From the NCBI GenBank assembly GCA_030151885.1, contig JASLCG010000060.1:1-35408 (forward strand): a DNA stretch of 35,408 bases, read 5' to 3'. The position numbers and the translations under genes are program-made. The DNA comes from Bacteroides sp. GTDB taxonomy: Bacteria; Bacteroidota; Bacteroidia; Bacteroidales; Bacteroidaceae. Shown one piece after another: positions 17,334-25,120 of the stretch. Within the stretch, counting starts at the first letter, position 1; every line of letters starts with the position of its first letter. A model generated the notes under the pieces. The model worked only from the letters and a program-made list of their open reading frames with translations, searched no databases and was not told the DNA's origin.

Positions 17334-17927
17334 TTAAAATACATAAACTAAATTGATTGCAGCCTTTGTTGGTCCTACGTAGTGATGATTTTGATTTTTT
17401 TCTATCTTCTCACCACACTTACGACATTCAAACTTGTCAAAGCGAGTAAAGGCATATCCAAAACCTATTTCAGCTTCAACATTCCAATGCTTACCTAGTA
17501 CCCAAGTATACCCATAAGCTATACCTGCTCCAACAAACCAACCTTCATAACGATAGTCAGCTATTTTTCTAAGGTCTGAATTAAATAGTTTAAAGTCTGG
17601 TTTAAAGTTATTCACGTTATACTGTCCTCCGTGTAGGTGTAATCCTAAAAAGTGTCCGCTAAATTTTTCACAAAACCAATAACGAAATTCTGGCTGAGCT
17701 AGCCAATGTTTCCACTTTTTATTATTTTCAAAAGTCCAAGGGTTATAGTTACCCGATAAGTCAAGTGTCCATTTTGGGCTTAATCCAATTTCAACTCCTA
17801 AGTTGATTGTAGCCGAAGCATCGTAAAGTAAGTTAGTTTTCAAGGCTACATTTTGTGCCTTTACAGTAAATGTAGTGGCTAGGATTAGGGTTAATCCGAA
17901 CAAAAACCTATGCATTTTTTGCATCAT
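17334..17927 (-). CDS. DUF3575 exported beta-barrel-like protein
   Basis: A 197-residue protein with a signal peptide (about 1-24, ending VKAQ) and alternating aromatic/hydrophobic strands typical of a small outer-membrane barrel (ALKTNLLYDASATINLGVEI, PEFRYWF, GAGIAYGYTWVLG, AAINLVYVF). It matches the DUF3575 family of Bacteroidales. A CRKCGEK motif near residue 170 could bind a metal or form a disulphide. The first ATG gives MMQKMHRF; an internal ATG two or five codons on is equally possible. It leads the two-gene leftward operon and lies downstream of a long gene-free region. Confidence 0.82.
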   Translation of the reverse strand: MMQKMHRFLFGLTLILATTFTVKAQNVALKTNLLYDASATINLGVEIGLSPKWTLDLSGNYNPWTFENNKKWKHWLAQPEFRYWFCEKFSGHFLGLHLHGGQYNVNNFKPDFKLFNSDLRKIADYRYEGWFVGAGIAYGYTWVLGKHWNVEAEIGFGYAFTRFDKFECRKCGEKIEKNQNHHYVGPTKAAINLVYVF

Positions 17928-18011
17928 GATAAATTGATTTACTTATTATTTAACATTTTATTATTTTTCAATCCAATGGTTTATTAATTCCATTTTATCT
18001 TTCTCCTATAG

Positions 18012-18019
18012 CAAATCTA
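18012..18019 (-). promoter_or_regulatory. Possible -7 box for the DUF3575/DUF3868 operon
   Basis: Read leftward this is TAGATTTG, a match to TAnnTTTG, and would give a leader of roughly 80 nt before the ATG at 17927. No TTTG lies at the proper -33 distance. A second match, TATTTTTG (18061 to 18054), also lacks a -33 partner. Confidence 0.3.
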
Positions 18020-18370
18020 AAGTCTATCTCAACATTATAGATTATTTTATTTACAAAAATAGCCATTTTTTTATATTTACACATTTTACAAGCGTTTTAT
18101 TTTACATTAGTGTAACATAATCTTATAAAATACATACACTAACGAGTATTTATAGACAAAAATGAGTCTTTATAACTTATAGTACAAGCTATTATAACTA
18201 GCTAATTAATATATCTAACTAAGACTTAGTGGATATTTAGGTACTAATCACACTTTGTTTTTTTATTACATGAAAAATAATATCTTCTAAATTTATAAAA
18301 TAGCATGTAGTAAATAAAATTATAAGAACTTTATTTTAAATAAAATAGTAAACAAATAATTCCTTTACCA

Positions 18371-18431
18371 ATACTTAATTAGAATAGTTAAGTATAAAAC
18401 TTTATTTATACAATACTATAAATAAAGTTTT
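18371..18431. repeat. Two adjacent perfect inverted repeats
   Basis: ATACTTAA (18371-18378) pairs with TTAAGTAT (18388-18395). Immediately after it a 15-bp perfect stem pairs AAAACTTTATTTATA (18396-18410) with 18417-18431 around a 6-nt loop. The second hairpin ends in T residues and could be an old terminator or the end of a small RNA. Both are almost pure A/T in the stem, so chance cannot be excluded. Confidence 0.55.
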
Positions 18432-18475
18432 CAAAAAGCACATATTTACTTTCAATAAAACACTAATATAGTTAA

Positions 18476-18747
18476 GGGTAATGTGATAACAACTCCAAGC
18501 TAGTAAACATAATAATTAGGAACCAATACTTAAGCTAGTTCATTACAGAATAAGACTTCTAATGAGGAGTAAAACAGTTTAACATCGTAATTGGTATGCA
18601 GATAAGCTATAGAACGATACTAAACTACTTTCATAATAGAACTGCTAAATCCTTTAACGCTAAAATAAAGGCTTTCAGAGCTCAATATAGGAGAGTGAGA
18701 GATATTAACTTCTTCCTCTATATAGATTAATGAAGTTATTTGCGTAA
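18476..18747 (+). pseudogene. Decayed C-terminal remnant of an ISL3-type transposase
   Basis: Spread over three frames are pieces that line up in order with the C-terminal part of ISL3-family (IS204/IS1001/IS1096-like) transposases of Bacteroidota. They are a degenerate NGDTP-like piece near 18478-18500, SSLQNKTSNEE near 18535-18570 and NWYADK near 18590-18607. These are followed by a clear 35-codon block at 18617-18721 (beginning ILNYFHNR, containing SFNAKIKAFRAQYR and ending INFFLY), then RLMKLFA and a stop at 18724-18747. A 2-nt insertion at 18722-18723 separates the last two pieces. Relative to the usual sequence a few residues are deleted between NR and SFNAK. About 300 N-terminal residues are missing. 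The family identification is from memory of the motif. Confidence 0.72.
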
Positions 18748-18753
18748 ACACAA

Positions 18754-18836
18754 CTTTTGGGATTGATCCCTATTTAGAGTGACTAAACTATTTGCTTAAT
18801 TAAGGTATCCCTATGTTTTGCAGGTGATCCTATTTA
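18754..18836. repeat. Two related 22-nt motifs just past the transposase remnant
   Basis: 18755-18776 reads TTTTG, GGAT, TGATCC, C, TATTTA; 18816-18836 reads TTTTG, CAGG, TGATCC, TATTTA. Seventeen positions agree around a 4-nt variable block. The first starts 7 nt after the transposase stop, where an insertion-sequence end would be expected. Confidence 0.45.
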
Positions 18837-19594
18837 TCATTCAAAAAAATGAATCTAAGGTAAAACTTCCCCCTTAAGAACACGTTTTAAACATCTTCTT
18901 AAACACACAAAACACTCAATTAGTGAAAGTGAGAATTTACGTTAAAATGACATAAAAGCGCTAAATAGCTATAAAATATAGAAAAGGGAGCTATAAGTAT
19001 TCGATTAAGTTATCCTACAAAGACTGTAATAGAAACTCTATAAAGTTTAAAATAAAAACAAGTATACCAAAGTCCATTAGGTATAGTAATAAACTATAAT
19101 TTAACCCTAAGAACTTTACAAACTGGTAATGAAACAATTAAAATAGACTCAATCTATAGTAACAATGCAAAATGGCTATATAAAATTGTTTGATTAATTT
19201 TGTAAGTAAGAGAAGCTTTTTATTTCGTGATATTTACTAGTTACAAAAATGAGTTTATAGATGAAAGAATAATTACGATTTTAACCATTCTCATAAAGTT
19301 CTATGAAACAAAGTTCTTAAAGAGATAAACCTTAATTTACTAAAGGACTTAGATTATACAAGTAAACCTGAACAAAATAAGAATTATTTGCCAATTCTAA
19401 AGGTTCCTAAAAAACACAACAAGTTTTATAAAAACGAATAGAAAAAATATTCAATAAATTAGATGGCAAAATTAGTATTTTATGTATTTATTTTGTAATA
19501 ACACGCCACACTACTTACTTTATAAAGTATACGAATCAACAGAAAATCAATTAATAACAAGTAATCTAAGAGTAATATATACTTATTAAGGCAT

Positions 19595-19627
19595 AAAAAA
19601 GGCCATTTTGATTACACAAAACAGCCT
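19595..19627 (-). terminator. Terminator of the YeiH gene
   Basis: On the minus strand AGGC and TTTTG pair with CAAAA and GCCT across a 2-by-2 internal loop (19617-19627 with 19600-19610), followed by six T (19600-19595). It lies 27 nt after the YeiH stop. Confidence 0.75.
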
Positions 19628-19653
19628 ATATAAATATCATATATTATATTACA

Positions 19654-20637
19654 TCATAACCACAAGATATATGCTAATGTACTAAAGCTAATAAAAACCC
19701 ATAATAACACTCCCTGCAATAGTGGTTTAACACCAACTGATGCTAATACACTCCTTGAAAGGCTAGCACCTATAAAAAACAACGTAATAGTTAATCCTTT
19801 TCTTGCTATTACATTTAGTGTGTTACCTAATATAGGAAAATCTACTAAAAGGTAAGTATTCACAAGCATTGCAAGGATAAAAAAGAATATAAACCATGGT
19901 ATAGATACTTTTTTCCCTTTTACTTTAAATAAGAATGTAGTAACTAATGCCAAAGGAATAATCCATAATGCACGAGTTAGCTTTATTGTTGTAGCAATTT
20001 TCAAAGCTTCATTACCATAGGCCTCACCAGCACCTACAACCGAACTAGTATCATGGATTGCAATAGCAGCCCAGGTTCCAAACTGTTGTTGATCCATACC
20101 TAACCAGTGCCCAATAGTGGGGAATATAAACAATGCAATGGCGTTCAATATAAATATAGTACCTAATGAAACTGACATATTTTCATCCTCAGCATCTAAT
20201 ACTCCACCAACTGCTGCAATAGCACTACCACCACATATAGCAGTCCCTGAACTTATTAAGTATGAGGTTTTTTTATCTACTTTCAATATTTTAGTACCTA
20301 TTATCCAACCAAGAATCATTGTTCCGAATACAGATATAATAGTAAACATCATACCATCTTTACCAGATGCTATGGACTCATGTAGGTTCATACCAAAACC
20401 TAATCCTACTACAGAATATTGCAGTAAGTATTTAGACATTTTTTTATTAAACTTTTGGAAAGGTTGACCAAAAATAAGAGCATAAATTAATCCTGCAAAA
20501 AGAGCTACGGGAGGAGTTAGCCACGAGGAAACATATTCTAGACCTGGAACAAAGCCTATAAGCATAATAAGCACCATGCATCCGACTATAAATTGATATA
20601 GTCTAGGAGCTAATGAAGATTTTGTATTATTCGTCAT
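19654..20637 (-). CDS. yeiH: YeiH-family putative sulfate exporter
   Basis: A 327-residue polytopic membrane protein, about ten hydrophobic segments, of the conserved family often labelled 'putative sulfate exporter'. Family-typical segments are YLISSGTAICGGSAIAAVGG and AIAIHDTSSVVGAGEAYG. In enteric bacteria YeiH lies beside the LysR regulator YeiE, which responds to sulfite; the same pairing is present here, 72 nt upstream on the same strand. The transported ion has not been settled for the family, so sulfite/sulfate or a related organosulfonate route is inference. Confidence 0.88.
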   Translation of the reverse strand: MTNNTKSSLAPRLYQFIVGCMVLIMLIGFVPGLEYVSSWLTPPVALFAGLIYALIFGQPFQKFNKKMSKYLLQYSVVGLGFGMNLHESIASGKDGMMFTIISVFGTMILGWIIGTKILKVDKKTSYLISSGTAICGGSAIAAVGGVLDAEDENMSVSLGTIFILNAIALFIFPTIGHWLGMDQQQFGTWAAIAIHDTSSVVGAGEAYGNEALKIATTIKLTRALWIIPLALVTTFLFKVKGKKVSIPWFIFFFILAMLVNTYLLVDFPILGNTLNVIARKGLTITLFFIGASLSRSVLASVGVKPLLQGVLLWVFISFSTLAYILWL

Positions 20638-20709
20638 ATCTATTTTTTCTGCAAAGATAAAGAACTACTTAATACCAATCCAATACTCTTTTTTTATAAG
20701 CTATAACTT

Positions 20710-21603
20710 TTATTTATAAGCTTCTGCAAATCTTATGAACTGCTGAGCCAGGCCAGACAATTCTCCTTGAAGAGAGACAAAACAAAATTCTCTATTCATT
20801 AACAAGTCTGCGATACTAACCTTTCTTAATAAGTTAGTACTTAGCTCTTGCTCTACTGCTCTTATTGATACAATTCCTAAGCAGTCTGAGTTTTGCACAA
20901 AAAGTTTAATACTTTCTGTACTTCCTAAATAGAGAGGTATATTTAAAGATTTCAATTTAATATGTGCATTAGCAAATTCTTTTTCAATTACGTCTAATGT
21001 GCCTGATCCTTGTTCTCGTAAAATTAATGGGTAATTATACAATTCATTTTTTAATATAATAGAAGGTATTCTCTTCGCCTTTTTATTTTTGACAGAAGCT
21101 ATAACTACTAGTGAATCTTTTAAGAAAGTAATGTATTTTAAATTAGACCTGCGAAGAGTTCCTTCAATTAAGCCTATATCTATTTTATGATTTTCTAAGG
21201 CATCTTCAATCTCTCTTGAATTACCACTTAATAAGGATAGTTTAACTTTTGGATATGTTTCTAAAAATTTTGCAAGAATAGGAGGCAACACATATTGAGC
21301 AATAGTAGTACTTGCCCCTATTCTAAGCTCTCCAACATAATCTCCATTAAGCTGATGCATTTCATACTCTATCTGCTCATATTTAAACAGTAGTTCTTTT
21401 GCATGATCTACGAGTAGTTCTCCTGACACAGTTAAAGATATAGTATTCCCCTTCCGCTCGAAAAGCGTTGTTTTAAAATCACTTTCTAATTCTTGAATAT
21501 GTTTAGATATTGCTGGTTGACTAATGAATAACTCCTTAGCCGCTTTTGTAAAACTTAAGTGTTCTGCAACAGATAGGAATACTTTTAATCTAAAATCTGT
21601 CAT
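20710..21603 (-). CDS. LysR-type transcriptional regulator, CysL/YeiE-like
   Basis: A 297-residue LysR-family regulator, standard length. Residues 1-60 carry the winged helix-turn-helix (SFTKAAKELFISQPAISKHI). The rest is the periplasmic-binding-protein-like effector domain, beginning near GELRIGASTTIAQYVLPPIL. The effector domain resembles the CysL/YeiE subgroup. Its position between an unknown gene (12 nt upstream) and yeiH (72 nt downstream), all on one strand, suggests it controls yeiH. LysR regulators usually have divergent targets; here the target would be in the same direction, which is less common. The effector is unknown. Confidence 0.92.
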   Translation of the reverse strand: MTDFRLKVFLSVAEHLSFTKAAKELFISQPAISKHIQELESDFKTTLFERKGNTISLTVSGELLVDHAKELLFKYEQIEYEMHQLNGDYVGELRIGASTTIAQYVLPPILAKFLETYPKVKLSLLSGNSREIEDALENHKIDIGLIEGTLRRSNLKYITFLKDSLVVIASVKNKKAKRIPSIILKNELYNYPLILREQGSGTLDVIEKEFANAHIKLKSLNIPLYLGSTESIKLFVQNSDCLGIVSIRAVEQELSTNLLRKVSIADLLMNREFCFVSLQGELSGLAQQFIRFAEAYK

Positions 21604-21615
21604 TTAATTTAAAAT

Positions 21616-22197
21616 TTAGATTTCATCACCCTCTACACCAAATGCCTTCATTAAAGGAAAGACTAACATATCCCACTTACATGGAAGTTTTATTTCTGGT
21701 TCTACCATTCTAAACTGAAACACCTCTTTGTTGTCAGAACTTTTTTCTTTCAATAATTTTATTAAATCCTCGTCATACTGGTCATCGGATATTAATAATA
21801 TTTTTTTTGTTTTTTCTGATTCTAGGCCAAGGGTTAGCAAGTCTAAAAATAAAGTATCCACAGAGGTAAGATTTTCTGTAGAAACAGCAGAAAACACAAA
21901 TTCTCCTAGTGAACTTTTAAATGCAACTCCATTTAACTCTTTTTCTAACGAGCTTGGTGTAGCAAATTGCAGTTTTGAAGTATTTTTATCATGTAATAAT
22001 AAAACCTGAATTTCTTTTACCCCCTCCTCTATTTTTGAGTCTAATGCCAAACACGTAAATAGTTCTGCAATGGACAGATCAGGTAATTCTCTATTTAATT
22101 GAGTACTTAAAAATTCTCTAAAGTTAGAAACCATAAAGTTTAAAAACTCAACATCTACAATAATTATATGCTCTGGAAACTCTATTTTCTTATTCAT
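21616..22197 (-). CDS. Conserved hypothetical protein upstream of LysR/YeiH
   Basis: A 193-residue soluble, acidic protein with no signal peptide and no membrane segment. The N terminus reads MNKKIEFPEHIIIVDVEFLN, with a beta strand ending in acidic residues, and a second strand near KKILLISDDQYDEDL resembles a Rossmann-like or PIN/NYN-like core. I do not recognise an enzymatic motif. It recalls a Bacteroidales-restricted hypothetical family (possibly DUF6621), but I am not certain. It ends 12 nt before the LysR start, so the two are probably cotranscribed. It lies divergent to clpB across a 262-nt gap. Confidence 0.75.
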   Translation of the reverse strand: MNKKIEFPEHIIIVDVEFLNFMVSNFREFLSTQLNRELPDLSIAELFTCLALDSKIEEGVKEIQVLLLHDKNTSKLQFATPSSLEKELNGVAFKSSLGEFVFSAVSTENLTSVDTLFLDLLTLGLESEKTKKILLISDDQYDEDLIKLLKEKSSDNKEVFQFRMVEPEIKLPCKWDMLVFPLMKAFGVEGDEI

Positions 22198-22338
22198 AAA
22201 TAGTCAACTAATAATTGATATAATTTTTTATTTGCACATAAAGATACAATAAAGCTCTAAATCTAGTCTTCTATAACTCTTTTATATCTAAAATATAGAA
22301 GCTATTGGCCTTTTTTGTCATAAATGCATATTAAAGTA

Positions 22339-22369
22339 GACATTTTGTCTTCTTTATGAAAGAAATGTC
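22339..22369 (+). promoter_or_regulatory. Candidate hairpin in the clpB upstream region
   Basis: GACATTT (22339-22345) pairs with AAATGTC (22363-22369), and inside it CTTT (22352-22355) pairs with AAAG (22359-22362), with a bulge on the left arm. It lies about 90 nt before the clpB ATG. TTTTGTC also recurs at 22313-22319 and 22343-22349. It is not a CIRCE element. Function unproven. Confidence 0.3.
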
Positions 22370-22459
22370 ATACCAAATTACAAATAATATAAACGGCAAG
22401 TAATTTGTTATATACTATATAGAATAAACAAAATAAATAATAAATAGAAAGGAAAGCCT

Positions 22460-25051
22460 ATGAACTTAGACAAATTTACAATTAAATCACAAGAGGCTAT
22501 TCAAGAAGCGATTAACTCGGTTCAACTCAATAATCAACAAATGATTGAGCCTCTTCACTTACTGCATGGAGTATTGACCGTCGGTGAGGATATCGCCAAT
22601 TTTATTTTTCAGAAATTAGGTATCAGTCATAAAAGTATTGCTCAGCAAACTGAAACTAAAATAAAAACATTGCCTCGTGTTAGTGGAGGTAATCCTGCAT
22701 TAAGTAATGACTCTGTTAAGGTTTTAGATAAAGCACAGTCCTTATCTAAAGATATGGGTGACGAGTTTACATCCATAGAACAAATATTACTCGCGATTTT
22801 AGAAATTAACAGTCCAGCTGCAACAATACTAAAAGAGGCTGGTATTAAAAATCATCAAATTAAAACAGCAATAGAAGAATTGAGAAATGGGAAAAAAGTA
22901 ACATCACCTTCGGGCGATGAGAATTATATGTCTTTAGATAAATATGCTATTAATCTTTGTGAACGTGCTAGAGAAGGTAAACTAGACCCTGTTATTGGCC
23001 GTGATGAAGAGATTCGTCGTATACTCCAGATATTAAGTAGAAGGACTAAAAACAATCCGATTTTACTAGGGGAGCCAGGAACAGGTAAGACTGCCATAGT
23101 TGAAGGCTTAGCTAATAGAATTATTCGTGGTGATGTTCCAGATAATCTTAAAGATAAACAAGTATACTCTTTAGATATGGGTGCACTAGTCGCTGGAGCT
23201 AAATATAAAGGTGAGTTTGAAGAGAGGCTAAAGTCTGTAGTAGATGAGGTGAAAAAATCTGAAGGAGATATCATTTTATTCATAGATGAAATACACACAC
23301 TTGTAGGAGCTGGTAAAGGTGAAGGTGCTATGGATGCAGCCAACATATTAAAACCTGCACTTGCACGAGGTGAACTTAGAAGTATTGGTGCAACTACTTT
23401 AGATGAGTATCAAAAGTATTTTGAAAAAGACAAGGCGCTTGAACGACGCTTCCAAATAGTGCAGGTAGATGAACCTGATACATTAAGCACTATTTCGATT
23501 TTACGTGGTTTAAAAGAAAAGTATGAAAACCACCATCACGTACATATCAAAGATGATGCCATTATAGCTGCTGTAGAGTTAAGTGACAGATATATAACTG
23601 ATCGTTTTTTACCAGACAAAGCTATTGACTTAATGGATGAAGCAGCTGCTAAAATAAGAATGGAAATTAATTCTGTTCCAGAGGAGCTTGATGAAATATC
23701 TCGCAAAGTTATGCAGTTAGAAATTGAAAGAGAAGCTATTAAACGAGATAACGACAAAGAAAAACTTAATCAGTTAAGCAAAGAAATTGCTAAGCTTAAA
23801 GAGGAAGAGAGCACCTACAAAGCTAAATGGCAACATGAAAGAGACCTTGTTGAAAAAATACAAAGCAATAAAACTCAAATAGAGAATCTTAAAATAGAAG
23901 CTGATCGTGCCGAGCGAGAAGGAAATTATGGTAAAGTTGCTGAAATTAGATATGGTAAAATTCAAGCATTAGAGAAAGATATTGAAGAGGTTAAAGCACA
24001 ACTAGAAGAAATTCAGAAAAATAGTGCAATGATTAAGGAAGAAGTTGACTCGGAAGATATTGCTGATGTCGTATCTAAATGGACAGGCATACCAGTAAAT
24101 AAAATGCTACAGAGTGAAAAAGATAAATTACTTAATCTTGAGGTAGAACTTCATAAAAGAGTAGTAGGCCAAGATGAGGCTATTACAGCAGTTGCTGACG
24201 CTGTAAGAAGAAGTCGTGCTGGATTACAAGATCCTAGGCGCCCAATTGGATCATTTATCTTTTTAGGTACAACAGGTGTTGGTAAAACTGAACTTGCAAA
24301 AGCACTTGCTGAATTTCTATTCGATGATGAGTCTATGATGACTCGTATTGATATGAGTGAGTACCAAGAAAAACATAGTGTATCAAGACTTGTTGGAGCA
24401 CCTCCAGGATATGTAGGTTATGATGAAGGTGGACAATTAACAGAAGCCATAAGACGTAAACCTTATTCTGTTGTTCTGTTTGACGAGATAGAAAAAGCTC
24501 ATCCTGATGTATTTAATATTTTACTACAAGTTTTAGATGATGGACGTTTAACAGATAATAAAGGTAGAGTCGTAAACTTTAAGAATACAATTATTATCAT
24601 GACATCAAATATGGGTAGTAATTATATTCAAGATCAGTTATTGAAAATAGACGAAAACCATAATAAAGAGAGTTTAATAGATGAAACTAAACAAGGCGTT
24701 TTAGAAATGCTAAAACAAACAATACGACCTGAATTTCTTAACCGTATTGATGAAGTAATCATGTTCTTACCTTTAAATGAGGAACAAATTAAAGAAATTG
24801 TAACTCTCCAAATTGGTTTAGTTCAAAATATGCTATCCAGGAATGGTGTGACTTTAAGATTAACTAATGAAGCATTAGCTCTATTAGCAGACAAAGGCTA
24901 CGACCCTGAGTTTGGAGCAAGACCAGTAAAACGAGCTATTCAACGCTACTTATTAAACGATTTGTCGAAACGAATTCTTGGACAAGAGGTTGATAAAGAT
25001 AAAGAAATAGTAGTAGGTGAGAAAGATGGTCAATTGACTTTTAAAAATTAA
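22460..25051 (+). CDS. clpB: ClpB protein disaggregase
   Basis: An 863-residue ClpB, normal length. It is a hexameric AAA+ chaperone that, with DnaK, pulls proteins out of aggregates after heat stress. Domains in order: N domain (about 1-145), first AAA+ with Walker A GEPGTGKT (204-211) and DEIHTLVGAG, a long middle coiled coil (about 400-525) that marks ClpB rather than ClpA/ClpC, and second AAA+ with Walker A GTTGVGKT (603-610) and the pore-loop segment GAPPGYVGYDEGG. The C-terminal domain (from about 760) follows. The start is supported by a purine-rich GAAAGGAAAG about 7 nt upstream. A single-gene unit ending in a terminator. Confidence 0.97.
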   Translation: MNLDKFTIKSQEAIQEAINSVQLNNQQMIEPLHLLHGVLTVGEDIANFIFQKLGISHKSIAQQTETKIKTLPRVSGGNPALSNDSVKVLDKAQSLSKDMGDEFTSIEQILLAILEINSPAATILKEAGIKNHQIKTAIEELRNGKKVTSPSGDENYMSLDKYAINLCERAREGKLDPVIGRDEEIRRILQILSRRTKNNPILLGEPGTGKTAIVEGLANRIIRGDVPDNLKDKQVYSLDMGALVAGAKYKGEFEERLKSVVDEVKKSEGDIILFIDEIHTLVGAGKGEGAMDAANILKPALARGELRSIGATTLDEYQKYFEKDKALERRFQIVQVDEPDTLSTISILRGLKEKYENHHHVHIKDDAIIAAVELSDRYITDRFLPDKAIDLMDEAAAKIRMEINSVPEELDEISRKVMQLEIEREAIKRDNDKEKLNQLSKEIAKLKEEESTYKAKWQHERDLVEKIQSNKTQIENLKIEADRAEREGNYGKVAEIRYGKIQALEKDIEEVKAQLEEIQKNSAMIKEEVDSEDIADVVSKWTGIPVNKMLQSEKDKLLNLEVELHKRVVGQDEAITAVADAVRRSRAGLQDPRRPIGSFIFLGTTGVGKTELAKALAEFLFDDESMMTRIDMSEYQEKHSVSRLVGAPPGYVGYDEGGQLTEAIRRKPYSVVLFDEIEKAHPDVFNILLQVLDDGRLTDNKGRVVNFKNTIIIMTSNMGSNYIQDQLLKIDENHNKESLIDETKQGVLEMLKQTIRPEFLNRIDEVIMFLPLNEEQIKEIVTLQIGLVQNMLSRNGVTLRLTNEALALLADKGYDPEFGARPVKRAIQRYLLNDLSKRILGQEVDKDKEIVVGEKDGQLTFKN

Positions 25052-25080
25052 ATAAGTCAATTAACCCAATAGGTAAAATC

Positions 25081-25119
25081 AAAGGCTTAATCCCTTAAAA
25101 CTAGGATTAAGCCTTTTTT
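25081..25119 (+). terminator. Rho-independent terminator of clpB
   Basis: A perfect 13-bp stem (AAAGGCTTAATCC, 25081-25093 with 25104-25116), a 10-nt loop, then T through 25119. It lies 29 nt after clpB and directly before the stop of the convergent exported TPR-like gene. Confidence 0.9.
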
Positions 25120-25120
25120 A

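Larger units (their letters stand above)
17928..19653. other. 1.7-kb region without intact genes
   Basis: All six frames are broken by frequent stops, and no tRNA or CRISPR repeat is visible. It contains a decayed ISL3-type transposase C-terminus (about 18476-18747), two adjacent perfect hairpins (18371-18431), two related TTTTG-TGATCC-TATTTA motifs (18754-18836), a possible -7 box for the DUF3575 operon (18012-18019) and the terminator of the YeiH gene at its right end. The stretch 18840-19590 holds nothing I recognise. One frame without a usable ATG is open from 19206 to about 19326 and resembles no family I know. The region looks like a graveyard of insertions rather than a functional locus. 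Confidence 0.75.

Noticed and set aside
19206..19326. Short open stretch of about 40 codons
   Set aside because: It has no ATG start (only an internal GTG), no recognisable family, and lies in stop-rich decayed sequence.
17928..19653. A CRISPR array or tRNA in the gene-free region
   Set aside because: No regularly spaced direct repeats and no cloverleaf with a GGTTCRA-type T-loop were found on reading both strands.
22339..22369. CIRCE/HrcA site before clpB
   Set aside because: The sequence has no TTAGCACTC-type half-site, and the spacing differs from the 9-nt CIRCE spacer.
22460..25051. ClpA or ClpC instead of ClpB
   Set aside because: The long middle coiled coil between the AAA+ domains is specific to ClpB.
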